DNA of 64,000 bases from Mesorhizobium sp. STM 4661 (lineage in GTDB: Bacteria > Pseudomonadota > Alphaproteobacteria > Rhizobiales > Rhizobiaceae). The stretch lies in NCBI RefSeq assembly GCF_000359125.1, contig NZ_CAAF010000031.1, positions 62,001 to 126,000 on the forward strand, in the 5' to 3' direction. Position 1 is the stretch's first letter. The number at the start of each line of letters is the position of its first letter. Under the pieces are notes generated by a model that did not search any database, was not told the origin of the DNA, and saw only the letters and a program-made list of their open reading frames with translations. The translations under genes and the position numbers were made by a program. This document shows, in pieces, positions 37,048 to 45,404 of the stretch.

Positions 37048-38100
37048 GTGAAGATCACAAGAAGACTTCTGGGCAAGGCTGCACTCGGGCTGGCCGGCGC
37101 AACAATGCTGATGCAGGTCCCGGCGCTTGCCGCGGACAAGCCAGCGCCCTTCGACAAGCCGGGCGTCAAGATTGCGCTCGTCCGCTATCTTTCGACCGGC
37201 GACTTTTTCCAGGCTTATCTCTCCGGCGTCGAGGCACAGTCGAAGGCCCTCGGCGTCGACTTGCGCGTGCTCGACAGCCGCCAGGATGCGGCGCTCCAGG
37301 CCGACATGGTCGACCAGGCCATCGCGCTCGGTGTACAGGGCATCATCATCCAGCACGGCCTGACGGAATCGATGAAGGACGCCGCCCAGCGCGCGGTCGA
37401 CGCCGGCATCAAGGTCGTCGCCTTCGACGTCAATGTCGAGAACCCCAAGATCCCACAGATCGAACAGTCCGACCGCGACTTGGCGCGCCTAGCGCTCGAA
37501 CAGGCTGTCAAGGACAATGGCGAGAACTGGAAGGCCGGCTACGTCTATGTCGCCGGCATCGCGCCGCTCGACCGCCGCAACGAGACCTGGGTCGATTTCA
37601 AGAAAAAATATGCGGGCATCAACGAGGCAGCCATGTTCGGCACGCTCGACAATCCGATCGCCAATTCGGTCGCCAACCAGGCCCGCTCGGTGCTGTCGGC
37701 CAATCCCGACATCAAGGTGATGTTCGCGCCCTATGACGAATTCGCCAAGGGCGTGAAGATCGCCGTCGACGAAGCCGGTCTGTCCAAGGACATCAAGATC
37801 TATTCGGCCGACATCTCGACATCCGACATCGCCGCGATGCGCGAGCCCGACAGCGCCTGGGCGGCAACCGCAGCGACCAACCCGGCCGTCGTCGGTCAGG
37901 TCTCGGTGCGCGCGCTGGCGCAGCTGCTGGCCGGCGAAGACCCCGGCCACAATGTCATCGTGCCGCCGACGCTGATCACCCAGAAGGAACTGATCGACAA
38001 GGACATCAAGAACATGGAGGATCTGTCGGCCAAGCTGCCGCAGTTCGCCCATGCCGATGTCGCCATGCCGGCCTGGATGCCGAACCCGAACGCCAAGTAG
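37048..38100 (+). CDS. Ribose-type ABC transporter substrate-binding protein (putative methylthioribose importer)
   Basis: The 350-residue periplasmic binding protein family 4 member has a signal peptide ending ALAADK near residue 30 and a type I periplasmic-binding fold (VRYLSTGDFFQAYLSGVEAQ, IQHGLTESMKDA, YVYVAGIAPLDRR). The GTG at 37048 is chosen because GGAGG lies seven bases upstream; a TTG start at 37021 would overlap that site. It closes the importer unit, followed by a strong terminator. Its ligand is inferred from the mtnK-mtnA neighbours. Confidence 0.85.
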   Translation: MKITRRLLGKAALGLAGATMLMQVPALAADKPAPFDKPGVKIALVRYLSTGDFFQAYLSGVEAQSKALGVDLRVLDSRQDAALQADMVDQAIALGVQGIIIQHGLTESMKDAAQRAVDAGIKVVAFDVNVENPKIPQIEQSDRDLARLALEQAVKDNGENWKAGYVYVAGIAPLDRRNETWVDFKKKYAGINEAAMFGTLDNPIANSVANQARSVLSANPDIKVMFAPYDEFAKGVKIAVDEAGLSKDIKIYSADISTSDIAAMREPDSAWAATAATNPAVVGQVSVRALAQLLAGEDPGHNVIVPPTLITQKELIDKDIKNMEDLSAKLPQFAHADVAMPAWMPNPNAK

Positions 38101-38119
38101 CTTTCAGCTACAGGCAAAA

Positions 38120-38149
38120 GAAAAGAGCGGCTCGCGGGCCGCTCTTTTC
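38120..38149 (+). terminator. Rho-independent terminator after the importer operon
   Basis: A perfect 12-bp stem GAAAAGAGCGGC / GCCGCTCTTTTC with a 6-base loop ends in a TTTT-containing arm, 20 bases past the binding-protein stop. The reverse strand also has a T-rich end, so it may protect against read-through from the toxin-antitoxin side. Confidence 0.85.
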
Positions 38150-38184
38150 CAGATCTGAATGCCCGATCCTTCCGCCTCTCCGGT

Positions 38185-38472
38185 TTACAGCCAGTGCTCC
38201 GGATCGCGCATCCCGTGGACGATCGCCACGACCAGGATGCTCTCCAACTGCGGTTCGTAGATGACGATGTAGCGGCCTTCGATGAGCACGCGGGCCGTGA
38301 CGCTCAACTCTGGCCTGGCTGTGCCCATCTTGGGATGTTCCGCCGCCAGCTCCAATTTGTCAAAAATGCGCATAAGCAGCTTGTCGGCCGCCTTTTCATT
38401 GTCGATTGCGATGGTGCGCCAAATATCCTGCAAATCCTGCGAGGCGCGTGGCGTGAGCCTATATCTAGCCAC
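38185..38472 (-). CDS. RelE/ParE-family toxin
   Basis: The 95-residue basic protein has the ParE fold pattern LTPRASQDLQDIWRTIA near the N terminus and YIVIYEPQLESILVVAIVHG near the C terminus. It overlaps the upstream ribbon-helix-helix gene by 8 bases, the usual antitoxin-then-toxin order. ParE toxins poison DNA gyrase and RelE toxins cleave mRNA; the target here is not known, though the sequence is closer to ParE. Confidence 0.85.
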   Translation of the reverse strand: MARYRLTPRASQDLQDIWRTIAIDNEKAADKLLMRIFDKLELAAEHPKMGTARPELSVTARVLIEGRYIVIYEPQLESILVVAIVHGMRDPEHWL

Positions 38473-38740
38473 GGGCGCGGCGTTCTGCTTTCAAACCGCG
38501 TATGAACTCGGCGGGTTCGACTTCCACCGGCTTGCCGCTGGCCATGCCATCGGCATAAGCCCGTTTCAAGTGTTCCAACTCCAAGGCGCGCAATTCCTCG
38601 CGCTGTTCCCACAGGCGCAAGGCGTCACGGACAATCTCGCTGTTGGAGGCATATCCCCCGCCTTCGACAGCGCTTTGCAGGCGGGCCGCCTGCTGCGGGG
38701 TGAGAGATATTGTTAGGGTGCGCATCGGTTCGGTTTTCAT
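38465..38740 (-). CDS. ParD-family antitoxin (ribbon-helix-helix)
   Basis: The 91-residue protein has an N-terminal ribbon-helix-helix (TLTISLTPQQAARLQSAV, GGYASNSEIVRDALRLWE) followed by an acidic, toxin-binding tail. ATG 38725 (MRTLTIS) is an equally plausible start, since neither has a clear ribosome-binding site. It would neutralise the toxin encoded immediately downstream and repress the pair's promoter. The upstream ~95 bases are AT-rich, suiting that promoter. Confidence 0.85.
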   Translation of the reverse strand: MKTEPMRTLTISLTPQQAARLQSAVEGGGYASNSEIVRDALRLWEQREELRALELEHLKRAYADGMASGKPVEVEPAEFIRGLKAERRARG

Positions 38741-38835
38741 GCCGACTATATATCATACCTCACAAGAACTAACAATATTTGTTAGGCTTCTAGCGTCCGT
38801 GTCTTGATCCTCCATGCCTCACGGCAGAGGTTTGC

Positions 38836-40890
38836 CTACCGCAGCGCCGCCGCGATGTTGCCGCCATCCACCGTCGTCACATCGGCGGTGGTCCGCTCGG
38901 CCAGCGCGTGATGCAGGAAGGCTTGGGCCACGTCCTCGGCCGTCACTTCCTGCCCGAGCAGATTACCGGACATGTATTCTTTTTCCGATACGCCGCGCGC
39001 GCCCGAACGGCTGGCGATCATGGCGTCGGTCAACAGCCCGGAACGGATGCGGTCGGCGTTGACGGCATTGGAGCGGATGCCATGGGCGCCGTAGTCGAGG
39101 GCATATTGCCTGGACAGGAACAGCGTCGCCGCCTTGGGGATGCCATAGGCGCCAAACTTCGGACCTGGATTGACCGCTTGCTTGGAGGTGTTGAACAGCA
39201 GCACGCCGCCGGTGCCCTGTTCGAGCATGATGCGCACCGCGTTTTGCGCCGCCGACTGGTGGGCGAAGAAATTGAGCTCGAAGCTCTTGCGCAAAGTGGC
39301 GTCGTCGAGTTCGCCGATCCGGCCTTCCCAGGCAGCGCCCGCGTTGGAAACCAGGATGTCGACGCCGCCGAAGACGGCGACGGCCTTGTCGAAGGCGGCA
39401 CGCATCTCAGCCGGATCGGTGATGTCGGTGCCGATGCCGATCGAGTTGTTGCCGGCCCTCTTTGCAGCTTCGGCGGCCTTCGTCGCGTCGAGATCGACAA
39501 TGACGGCGTGCGCCCCATTGTCGGCGAACAACTTTGCGGTGGCGGCGCCGATGGCGCCGGCGCCGCCGGTGACCAGCACTACCTGGCCGGTCAGCGGTTT
39601 CGGCTTGTTGGAGGCGAGCTTGGCCTGCTCCAGCGACCAATATTCGAGCGGGAACAAATCGGCCTTCGACAGCGGCCGGAAGTCGCCGACCGCCTCGGCG
39701 CCGCGCACCGCCTCGATCCACATCTCGCCGACATCGGATGCGATCCTCGCATCCTTCAGCGTGCGGCCATGGCCGAACATGCCGAGGCCCGGCACCAGCG
39801 TCAGACGCGGCATCGGGTCGAGCATCGTGCGCTTCACATCGTCGAGCCCGTCATTGCTTTCGAAATAGGCGCGATAATCCTTGGCGAATGCCTCGACGTG
39901 GCTGCGGATGACGGATTTGTAGCCGTCGATTTTCTCGGCATCGGGCGCCGGCAGCGCCATCGGCCCGGTCTTGATGCGGATCGACAGGTCGGGCGTCGAC
40001 ACACCGCGCCCGGCATAGTCGGCAATCCTGGCCGAGTTGATGAAATCGACAATCGCATCCGAGGTGCGGAAATCGCTGATCATGCGGTCGAAGCGGCCTT
40101 CGCCGCGCGCCACGGCCACGGCGCCGCGCAGCATAGGTGCAAGATCCGCGGCCGTCGCCAGTCTCGCCGGCAAGGTGGCTTTCTCTGTGCGCGGCTTGCC
40201 ATGCTTGGCGATGAAATCCTCGGCGACATTCACGTAATGGATCATCCGGTCATAGGCCTGCTTGGCATCGTCGCCGAAAGTGAAGATGCCATGCTTGTCG
40301 AGGATCAGGCCCTCGACGGTCGGGTCGGCTTCGAAGACATCGGCAGCCGCCTTCGCCAGGTCGAAGCCCGGCATGATGTAGGGCACGTAGCCCATCTTGC
40401 TGCCGAAGACCTTCTCGCTCAGCGCTTCGCTGTCGTCCTGGTCGACGATGGCCAGAATGGCGGTCGAATGCGTGTGGTCGACGAATTTGTGCGGCAGGAA
40501 GGCATGCAGCAGCGTCTCGACCGAGGGGTTCGGCGAGGCTGGATCGATGAGGTTCGCCCGCTGCAGGGCAACCATGTCCTCGTCGGAGAGTCTTTTGAGC
40601 GACCGCGCCTTCAGGAGCGCGCCGAGCTTGACCGCCGGCAGGCCCTGGGGCTCGATGACGCCCATGTCCCAGCCGCTGCCCTTGACGCAGAGCACGTCCC
40701 ATTCGTCGCCGACGAGGTCGGTCGCCCTGGTCTTGCAGGAGGTGTTGCCGCCGCCATGCAGGACAAGTCGCGGTTCGCCGCCCAGAAGCCGTGTTGTGTA
40801 GACGCGCAGCGCGAGATCCCGGCTGACGCCCTTCTTCGCATAGTCGGCAACGAGCTTTTCCGCATCGCCGTCATTCCACAGGTTCTTCAT
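38836..40890 (-). CDS. Bifunctional class II aldolase / short-chain dehydrogenase
   Basis: The 684-residue fusion has an N-terminal class II aldolase domain (~1-400) with LHGGGNTSCK, the metal pair HTH in FVDHTHSTAI and a third His in LDKHGIFTFG. The C-terminal SDR domain (~425-684) has TGGAGAIG, VDLD (NAD preference), SNAGAA and YGIPK (YxxxK). RhaD proteins of this type cut rhamnulose 1-phosphate to DHAP and L-lactaldehyde and then process the aldehyde. No rhamnose genes are present, while mtnA and mtnK are 6 kb away, so 5-methylthioribulose or 5-deoxyribulose 1-phosphate is an attractive alternative substrate. It starts at ATG 40890 and lies 91 bases downstream of its likely SorC regulator. 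Confidence 0.85.
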   Translation of the reverse strand: MKNLWNDGDAEKLVADYAKKGVSRDLALRVYTTRLLGGEPRLVLHGGGNTSCKTRATDLVGDEWDVLCVKGSGWDMGVIEPQGLPAVKLGALLKARSLKRLSDEDMVALQRANLIDPASPNPSVETLLHAFLPHKFVDHTHSTAILAIVDQDDSEALSEKVFGSKMGYVPYIMPGFDLAKAAADVFEADPTVEGLILDKHGIFTFGDDAKQAYDRMIHYVNVAEDFIAKHGKPRTEKATLPARLATAADLAPMLRGAVAVARGEGRFDRMISDFRTSDAIVDFINSARIADYAGRGVSTPDLSIRIKTGPMALPAPDAEKIDGYKSVIRSHVEAFAKDYRAYFESNDGLDDVKRTMLDPMPRLTLVPGLGMFGHGRTLKDARIASDVGEMWIEAVRGAEAVGDFRPLSKADLFPLEYWSLEQAKLASNKPKPLTGQVVLVTGGAGAIGAATAKLFADNGAHAVIVDLDATKAAEAAKRAGNNSIGIGTDITDPAEMRAAFDKAVAVFGGVDILVSNAGAAWEGRIGELDDATLRKSFELNFFAHQSAAQNAVRIMLEQGTGGVLLFNTSKQAVNPGPKFGAYGIPKAATLFLSRQYALDYGAHGIRSNAVNADRIRSGLLTDAMIASRSGARGVSEKEYMSGNLLGQEVTAEDVAQAFLHHALAERTTADVTTVDGGNIAAALR

Positions 40891-40981
40891 CTTTGCTCGG
40901 TCCGATTGTTGTCTTTGTCGTTGTGAACAGGAATGCCGCGACGCTTTGATGACAACGCGCTCGCGGCAAGAAATGCGTTTG

Positions 40982-41947
40982 CTATGAGGCCTTTTCTGCT
41001 GCCGGCCCGGCATGGTCCAGCAGCCGCCGTGCCATTCGCGCGCCGACCACGAGATGTGTGCACAGCCCACCGGTGATCGCCGCGATCAGCGGTTCGAACT
41101 TGCTGTCCTCCTGCACGACCATGAGCCGCTTTTCGATCTTGCGCAGCGATGACAGTTCCGCCGAAATGACCCGGCGGTTGTAGCTGCAGTCGAGCGCCTT
41201 GCCTTCGGCGTCGATGATCTGCCCGGCAATGACGCCGGCCGCCCCCGCCTTTCGCAATGCCCCCATCTCCTCGGCTGTCAGCGCGCCGCATTTGACGACA
41301 TGGCTGTCGGCGTCGACCGTGCCGACCGAATAGAGCGCCAGGTCGCATTCGTGGATGCTCGAGAGCTGCTCTCGGATCACCGGCTCGGCGCGCAGGCCGC
41401 GCGCCAGTTCTTCCGTGGTCAGCACCAGCGGCGCATAGAAATTGATTCCCTTGGCATTGAGCCGGCGCGCGATCTCCATGGTGCATTGGTCGGGCCGGTA
41501 CGAATAGGGGGCTCCCAGATTGCCGCAGAGCTGCACCACCGTGACGTCCTGCAGGTCGGCATAGGACATGATGTCGGCGATCGTATAGACGGTGCGTCCC
41601 CAGGCGACGCCGATGCGGTCGCCCTTCTTGACCAGCTCGAGAAAGACGCTCGCCGCCAGCACCGCGATATCGGTCGAGGGATCGGCGACATAGTCATTCT
41701 CGGGCGCGATCCAGACCGCATCGAGCTTCAGCGCGTCTTCGAGCTGGCGCGCCAGCACGTCGTCGGTGAAGAGCTGTGTCGAGGTCGAGATGTTGACGAT
41801 GCCGGTTTCGCGTGCCTTGCGCAGATACATGGCGACCGAGGCGCGGGAAATCTTGAGCTGGCTGGCCACCTGGTCCTGGCGCAGGCCATGGGCATAATAG
41901 AGCCAGGCGGCCTTGTGGATAAGCTGTTCTGCCGGTCGGATCGCCAT
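40982..41947 (-). CDS. SorC-family transcriptional regulator
   Basis: The 321-residue protein has an N-terminal helix-turn-helix (~20-50; LRQDQVASQLKISRASVAMYL cut: QDQVASQLKISRASVAMYL) and a SorC effector domain (~60-315; GVAWGRTVYTIADIM, VVQLCGNLGAP, YSVGTVDADS). It reads into the aldolase/dehydrogenase gene and probably regulates it in response to a sugar phosphate. It differs clearly from the eryD-like regulator at 2110. The 120-base gap to the second toxin-antitoxin module has TA-rich promoter-like DNA but no distinct palindrome. Confidence 0.85.
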   Translation of the reverse strand: MAIRPAEQLIHKAAWLYYAHGLRQDQVASQLKISRASVAMYLRKARETGIVNISTSTQLFTDDVLARQLEDALKLDAVWIAPENDYVADPSTDIAVLAASVFLELVKKGDRIGVAWGRTVYTIADIMSYADLQDVTVVQLCGNLGAPYSYRPDQCTMEIARRLNAKGINFYAPLVLTTEELARGLRAEPVIREQLSSIHECDLALYSVGTVDADSHVVKCGALTAEEMGALRKAGAAGVIAGQIIDAEGKALDCSYNRRVISAELSSLRKIEKRLMVVQEDSKFEPLIAAITGGLCTHLVVGARMARRLLDHAGPAAEKAS

Positions 41948-42067
41948 GCCATCTCCTCGCTGACATTATTCACGGCTCTCGACAAAAGTCAAACAGACTC
42001 CCGCTATGTCAGCAATTGCGCATTTATTGTTATTGCCATACCATTTGGTCAAACAGGAGGTTCGAGA

Positions 42068-42313
42068 ATGAACGTATCATTGGGAGACCGCTGGGAAACC
42101 TTTGTGTCCAACATTGTGAAGCGTGGCCGCTACAGCTCTGCCAGCGAAGTCGTGCGCGAGGGCCTGCGCCTGGTCGAGGAGCGCGAGGAAAAGCTGAAGG
42201 CGCTGCGCGCCATGCTGGACAAATCGTTTGCCGATAACGGCGAAGCGACTGAGCAGGATATTGATGCGGCCATGGAAGCCAAGGCTGAGCAACTCGCAAA
42301 GGAAGGCTTCTAG
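42068..42313 (+). CDS. ParD-family antitoxin, second module
   Basis: The 81-residue protein begins with the type II ParD ribbon-helix-helix (NVSLGDRWETFVSNIVKRGRY, first part) and SASEVVREGLRLVEERE, followed by an acidic tail. The ATG at 42068 follows AGGAGG (42054-42059). It is unrelated in detail to the antitoxin at 38465. The toxin gene starts two bases after its stop. Confidence 0.88.
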   Translation: MNVSLGDRWETFVSNIVKRGRYSSASEVVREGLRLVEEREEKLKALRAMLDKSFADNGEATEQDIDAAMEAKAEQLAKEGF

Positions 42314-42315
42314 GA

Positions 42316-42645
42316 GTGCCACGGCTGCGCATGTTGCCGTCGGTACAGACAGATTTGGTCGATATCCTTGAATACATAACTCGCGAAAGCGGCAGCCTGG
42401 CGATCGGTCGACGTTTTGTGGATGCTCTGCGCCAGAAATGCCGTGATCTTTCGAGCTTGCCGGCGACGATTGGCCGTGCTCGTCCCGATCTCCGGCCGGA
42501 TGTCCGAAGTTTCGCGTTCAGAGGATACGTGATTTTCTTGCGCTATGACGGCGATTGGCTAGAGGTGGCGAACATCGTCGAAGGGCATCGGGACATCGAT
42601 AGTTTATGGTCGGAGGGCGAGGGCGGGGAACGGCGTCAGGAGTAG
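42316..42645 (+). CDS. ParE-family toxin, second module
   Basis: The 109-residue protein has the ParE pattern VQTDLVDILEYI, GRRFVDALRQKC, GRARPDLRPDVRSFAFRGY and a closing VANIVEGHRDID. The GTG at 42316 follows the antitoxin stop directly. ParE proteins inhibit gyrase. The pair reads away from the aldolase-regulator genes and toward the acyl-CoA synthetase. Confidence 0.86.
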   Translation: MPRLRMLPSVQTDLVDILEYITRESGSLAIGRRFVDALRQKCRDLSSLPATIGRARPDLRPDVRSFAFRGYVIFLRYDGDWLEVANIVEGHRDIDSLWSEGEGGERRQE

Positions 42646-42705
42646 CGGGGGCCTCGTTCGCGGCGTCCCGTCGTTGGAAGCGTTCGACAAAACGGGGAGG
42701 ACGGG

Positions 42706-44346
42706 ATGGGCAATCCCTATGAACAGGATCTCGACAGGAACGCGGCCAACCACCAGCCGCTGACGCCGCTGACCTATCTGGAGCGGGCGGCAAGCACCTA
42801 TCCCGATCATGTCGCCATCATCCATGGCCGCCGGCAAACCACCTATCGCGATTTCTGGCGGCGCTCCCTCAGGCTCGCCTCGGCGCTTTCAAAACATGGC
42901 ATCGGCAAGGGCGACACCGTCACCGTGATGCTCTCCAACACGCCGCCGATGCTGGAGGCGCATTTCGGCGTGCCGATGACCAAGGCTGTGCTGCATTCGC
43001 TCAACACCCGCCTCGATGCCGCGGTCATCGCATTCCAGCTCGACCACGCCGAGACGAAAGTGCTCTTCGTCGATCGGGAATTCGCCGGCGTCGTCAAGGA
43101 GGCGCTGGCCATGGCCAAGGTCAAGCCGCTGGTCATCGACTATGACGATCCAGAATACGCCACCGACGCGCCCTATCCCAAGGGCGAGCGGATCGGCACG
43201 CTCGACTACGAGGAGTTTGTCGCGGGCGGCGATGAGGATTTCGCCTGGTCTATGCCCGACGACGAATGGGACGCGATATCGCTCAACTACACTTCCGGCA
43301 CCACAGGCAATCCGAAGGGCGTTGTCTACCACCATCGCGGCGCGGCGCTGATGGCCTACACCAACACCATCCATGCCGGCATGGCCAAGCACGCCGTCTA
43401 TCTGTGGACACTGCCGATGTTCCACTGCAACGGCTGGTGCTTTCCCTGGACGCTGGCCGTGCAGGCCGGCATCCATGTCTGCCTGCGCTGGGTGCGGCCA
43501 AAGCCGATCTACGATGCGATCGCCGACTATCGCGTCACCCATCTGTGCGGCGCGCCGATCGTCATGTCGGTGCTGATCAATGCCAGGGATGAGGACAAGC
43601 GGGAATTCCGGCAGACCGTCACCTTCAACACGGCCGCGGCGCCCCCGCCGGAAGCCGTGCTGTCGGGCATGGCCGATGCGGGCTTCGCCGTCACCCATCT
43701 CTACGGCCTGACCGAGACTTACGGTCCGGCGGTCGTCAATGAATGGCATGGCGAGTGGGACGGGCTGGACAAGGGTTCGAGGGCGGCGAAGAAGGCCAGG
43801 CAAGGCGTGCGCTATGCCGCGCTCGAGGGCCTGACGGTGATGGACCCCGGGACGATGGAGAAAACCCCGGCCGATGGCGAGACGATCGGCGAGGTCATGT
43901 TCCGCGGCAACATCGTCATGAAGGGCTATCTGAAGAACCGCAAAGCCAGCGACGAGGCCTTCGCCGGTGGCTGGTTCCACTCCGGCGACCTCGGCGTCAT
44001 GCATCCCGATGGCTACATCCAGCTCAAGGACCGCTCCAAGGACATCATCATTTCCGGCGGCGAGAACATCTCCTCGATCGAGGTCGAGGAGGCGCTCTAC
44101 AAGCATCCGGCCGTTGCCTCTTGCGGCGTGGTCGCCAGAGCCGACGACAAATGGGGCGAGGTGCCGGTCGCTTATGTCGAGTTGAAGCCAGGCAGGACGG
44201 CGACCGAGGCCGAGATCATCGACCACTGCCGCTCACTTCTTGCCCGCTTCAAGGTGCCGAAAGCGGTGACCTTCGCCGAGATCCCGAAGACTTCGACCGG
44301 CAAGATCCAGAAGTTCCGGTTGCGGGAAATGGCGAAGGGGGCGTAA
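42706..44346 (+). CDS. Acyl-CoA synthetase (AMP-dependent; DmdB-like)
   Basis: The 546-residue adenylate-forming enzyme has the P-loop YTSGTTGNPKGV (~196-207), LYGLTETYGPAV (~336-347), the HSGDLGVMHPDGYIQLKDRS segment with catalytic Asp, and a C-terminal GKIQKF with the catalytic Lys. It makes acyl-CoA and AMP from a carboxylic acid. The N-terminal region and the NEWHGEWD segment resemble the methylmercaptopropionate-CoA ligase (DmdB)/medium-chain group, but substrate cannot be fixed by eye. A GGGGAGG ribosome-binding site precedes ATG 42706. It stands alone between the toxin-antitoxin module and a repeat. Confidence 0.88.
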   Translation: MGNPYEQDLDRNAANHQPLTPLTYLERAASTYPDHVAIIHGRRQTTYRDFWRRSLRLASALSKHGIGKGDTVTVMLSNTPPMLEAHFGVPMTKAVLHSLNTRLDAAVIAFQLDHAETKVLFVDREFAGVVKEALAMAKVKPLVIDYDDPEYATDAPYPKGERIGTLDYEEFVAGGDEDFAWSMPDDEWDAISLNYTSGTTGNPKGVVYHHRGAALMAYTNTIHAGMAKHAVYLWTLPMFHCNGWCFPWTLAVQAGIHVCLRWVRPKPIYDAIADYRVTHLCGAPIVMSVLINARDEDKREFRQTVTFNTAAAPPPEAVLSGMADAGFAVTHLYGLTETYGPAVVNEWHGEWDGLDKGSRAAKKARQGVRYAALEGLTVMDPGTMEKTPADGETIGEVMFRGNIVMKGYLKNRKASDEAFAGGWFHSGDLGVMHPDGYIQLKDRSKDIIISGGENISSIEVEEALYKHPAVASCGVVARADDKWGEVPVAYVELKPGRTATEAEIIDHCRSLLARFKVPKAVTFAEIPKTSTGKIQKFRLREMAKGA

Positions 44347-44390
44347 CTTCCTGCGGAGTGGGAAGAACGCCTCCGCCGAGTTCCCGCCCA

Positions 44391-44542
44391 CCCCCCTCTG
44401 TCCTGCCGGACATCTCCCCCGCAAGGGGGGAGATTGGATGTCGCTTCCGCTTTCGCCAATCGCCAACGTTGCAGGAAGAATGCCGCCGGCAAAGCTGCCG
44501 ATCTCCCCCCTTGCGGGGGAGATGGCCGGCAGGCCAGAGGGG
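44391..44542. repeat. ~150-bp palindromic repeat, copy 1
   Basis: It starts CCCCCCTCTGTCCTGCCGGA and ends in an imperfect reverse complement (GGCCGGCAGGCCAGAGGGG). Two inner hairpins, ATCTCCCCC-GCAA-GGGGGGAGAT and ATCTCCCCCCTTGCGGGGGAGAT, form the halves. The same unit recurs at 62288-62438. No reading frame with a transposase is inside, so it is MITE- or REP-like. Confidence 0.85.
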
Positions 44543-44686
44543 TGCGAAGGAGTGCAACGCGAAGTGCCCGGTTTGCTCTTCCGCAGCAGAGCCACTCGCA
44601 GGCATGGGTTCACGCCAGTCCGTGTCACCAATTGTCACCAATCGTACAAGTACGCCGAATCCGCGTTGACAAGTGATGAATTTCGA

Positions 44687-44724
44687 TTTACGAGTGATGA
44701 AAGTTGAAATTCGTCACTCGTAAA
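44687..44724. promoter_or_regulatory. Operator-like inverted repeat upstream of the TetR-RND operon
   Basis: TTTACGAGTGATGAA (44687-44701) and TTCGTCACTCGTAAA (44710-44724) match with one mismatch around an 8-base loop, ending 13 bases before the TetR start codon. A third direct half-site AAGTGATGAA is at 44671-44680, overlapping a TTGACA at 44666. Confidence 0.7.
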
Positions 44725-44737
44725 GCGACAGAGAACC

Positions 44738-45349
44738 ATGTCTGAAGCCGCAGCCCACATCGTGGCCGACCCCGCCCGCCAGGAGAATGTGACGCGCATT
44801 CTCGACTGCGCCGAACGCCTGTTTCGTCACTATGGCTACGGCAAGACCAATGTCGCCGACATCGCGCGCGAACTCGGCATGTCGCCGGCCAACATCTATC
44901 GTTTCTTTGCCTCCAAGGTCGAGATCCACCAGGCCGTGTGCGGCCGGATGCTCGGTGCAAGCTACAAAATGGCCTACGAGATTTCCCGTCTGCCGATCAG
45001 TGCCGAGGAGCGGCTGCGGCGCTACGTGCACGCGCAGTACAAGATGACGATGGAGGTCATGCTCGACGACCAGAAGGTCCACGAGATGGTCATCGTCGCT
45101 CTCGAGCGTGATTGGGGCGTCATCGACAAGCATGTCGACAGCATCCACGATCTGTTCGCCGAGGTGATCCGCGACGGCATCGAAGCCGGCGAGTTTGCCG
45201 AGCAGGATCCGGTGATCGCGTCGCGCTGCTTCGGCGCCGCCACGGTCATTCTGTGCCACCCGCAGATGGTGGCGCAATGTCTTGCCAAGACCAACCGGGC
45301 AATGCCCGACGATCTCATCGATTATGCGATCAAAGCCCTAAAGAAATAG
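44738..45349 (+). CDS. TetR-family regulator of the RND efflux operon
   Basis: The 203-residue protein has an N-terminal TetR DNA-binding domain (~18-64; YGKTNVADIARELGMSPANI, FFASKVEIHQAV) and a variable ligand-binding C terminus. It is the first gene ahead of a membrane-fusion protein and an RND pump on the same strand, and an inverted repeat overlaps its promoter. It is probably an autorepressor released by a pump substrate. Confidence 0.87.
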   Translation: MSEAAAHIVADPARQENVTRILDCAERLFRHYGYGKTNVADIARELGMSPANIYRFFASKVEIHQAVCGRMLGASYKMAYEISRLPISAEERLRRYVHAQYKMTMEVMLDDQKVHEMVIVALERDWGVIDKHVDSIHDLFAEVIRDGIEAGEFAEQDPVIASRCFGAATVILCHPQMVAQCLAKTNRAMPDDLIDYAIKALKK

Positions 45350-45404
45350 CCGCCGCCCGCCGGGCGTCGGTGTCGACAATTCATCTCCAGTCAGGAGTGC
45401 TAAA

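Noticed and set aside
38836..40890. Naming the aldolase/dehydrogenase fusion rhaD
   Set aside because: The domain architecture fits, but no rhamnose isomerase, kinase, mutarotase or transporter is nearby, so the symbol would claim too much.
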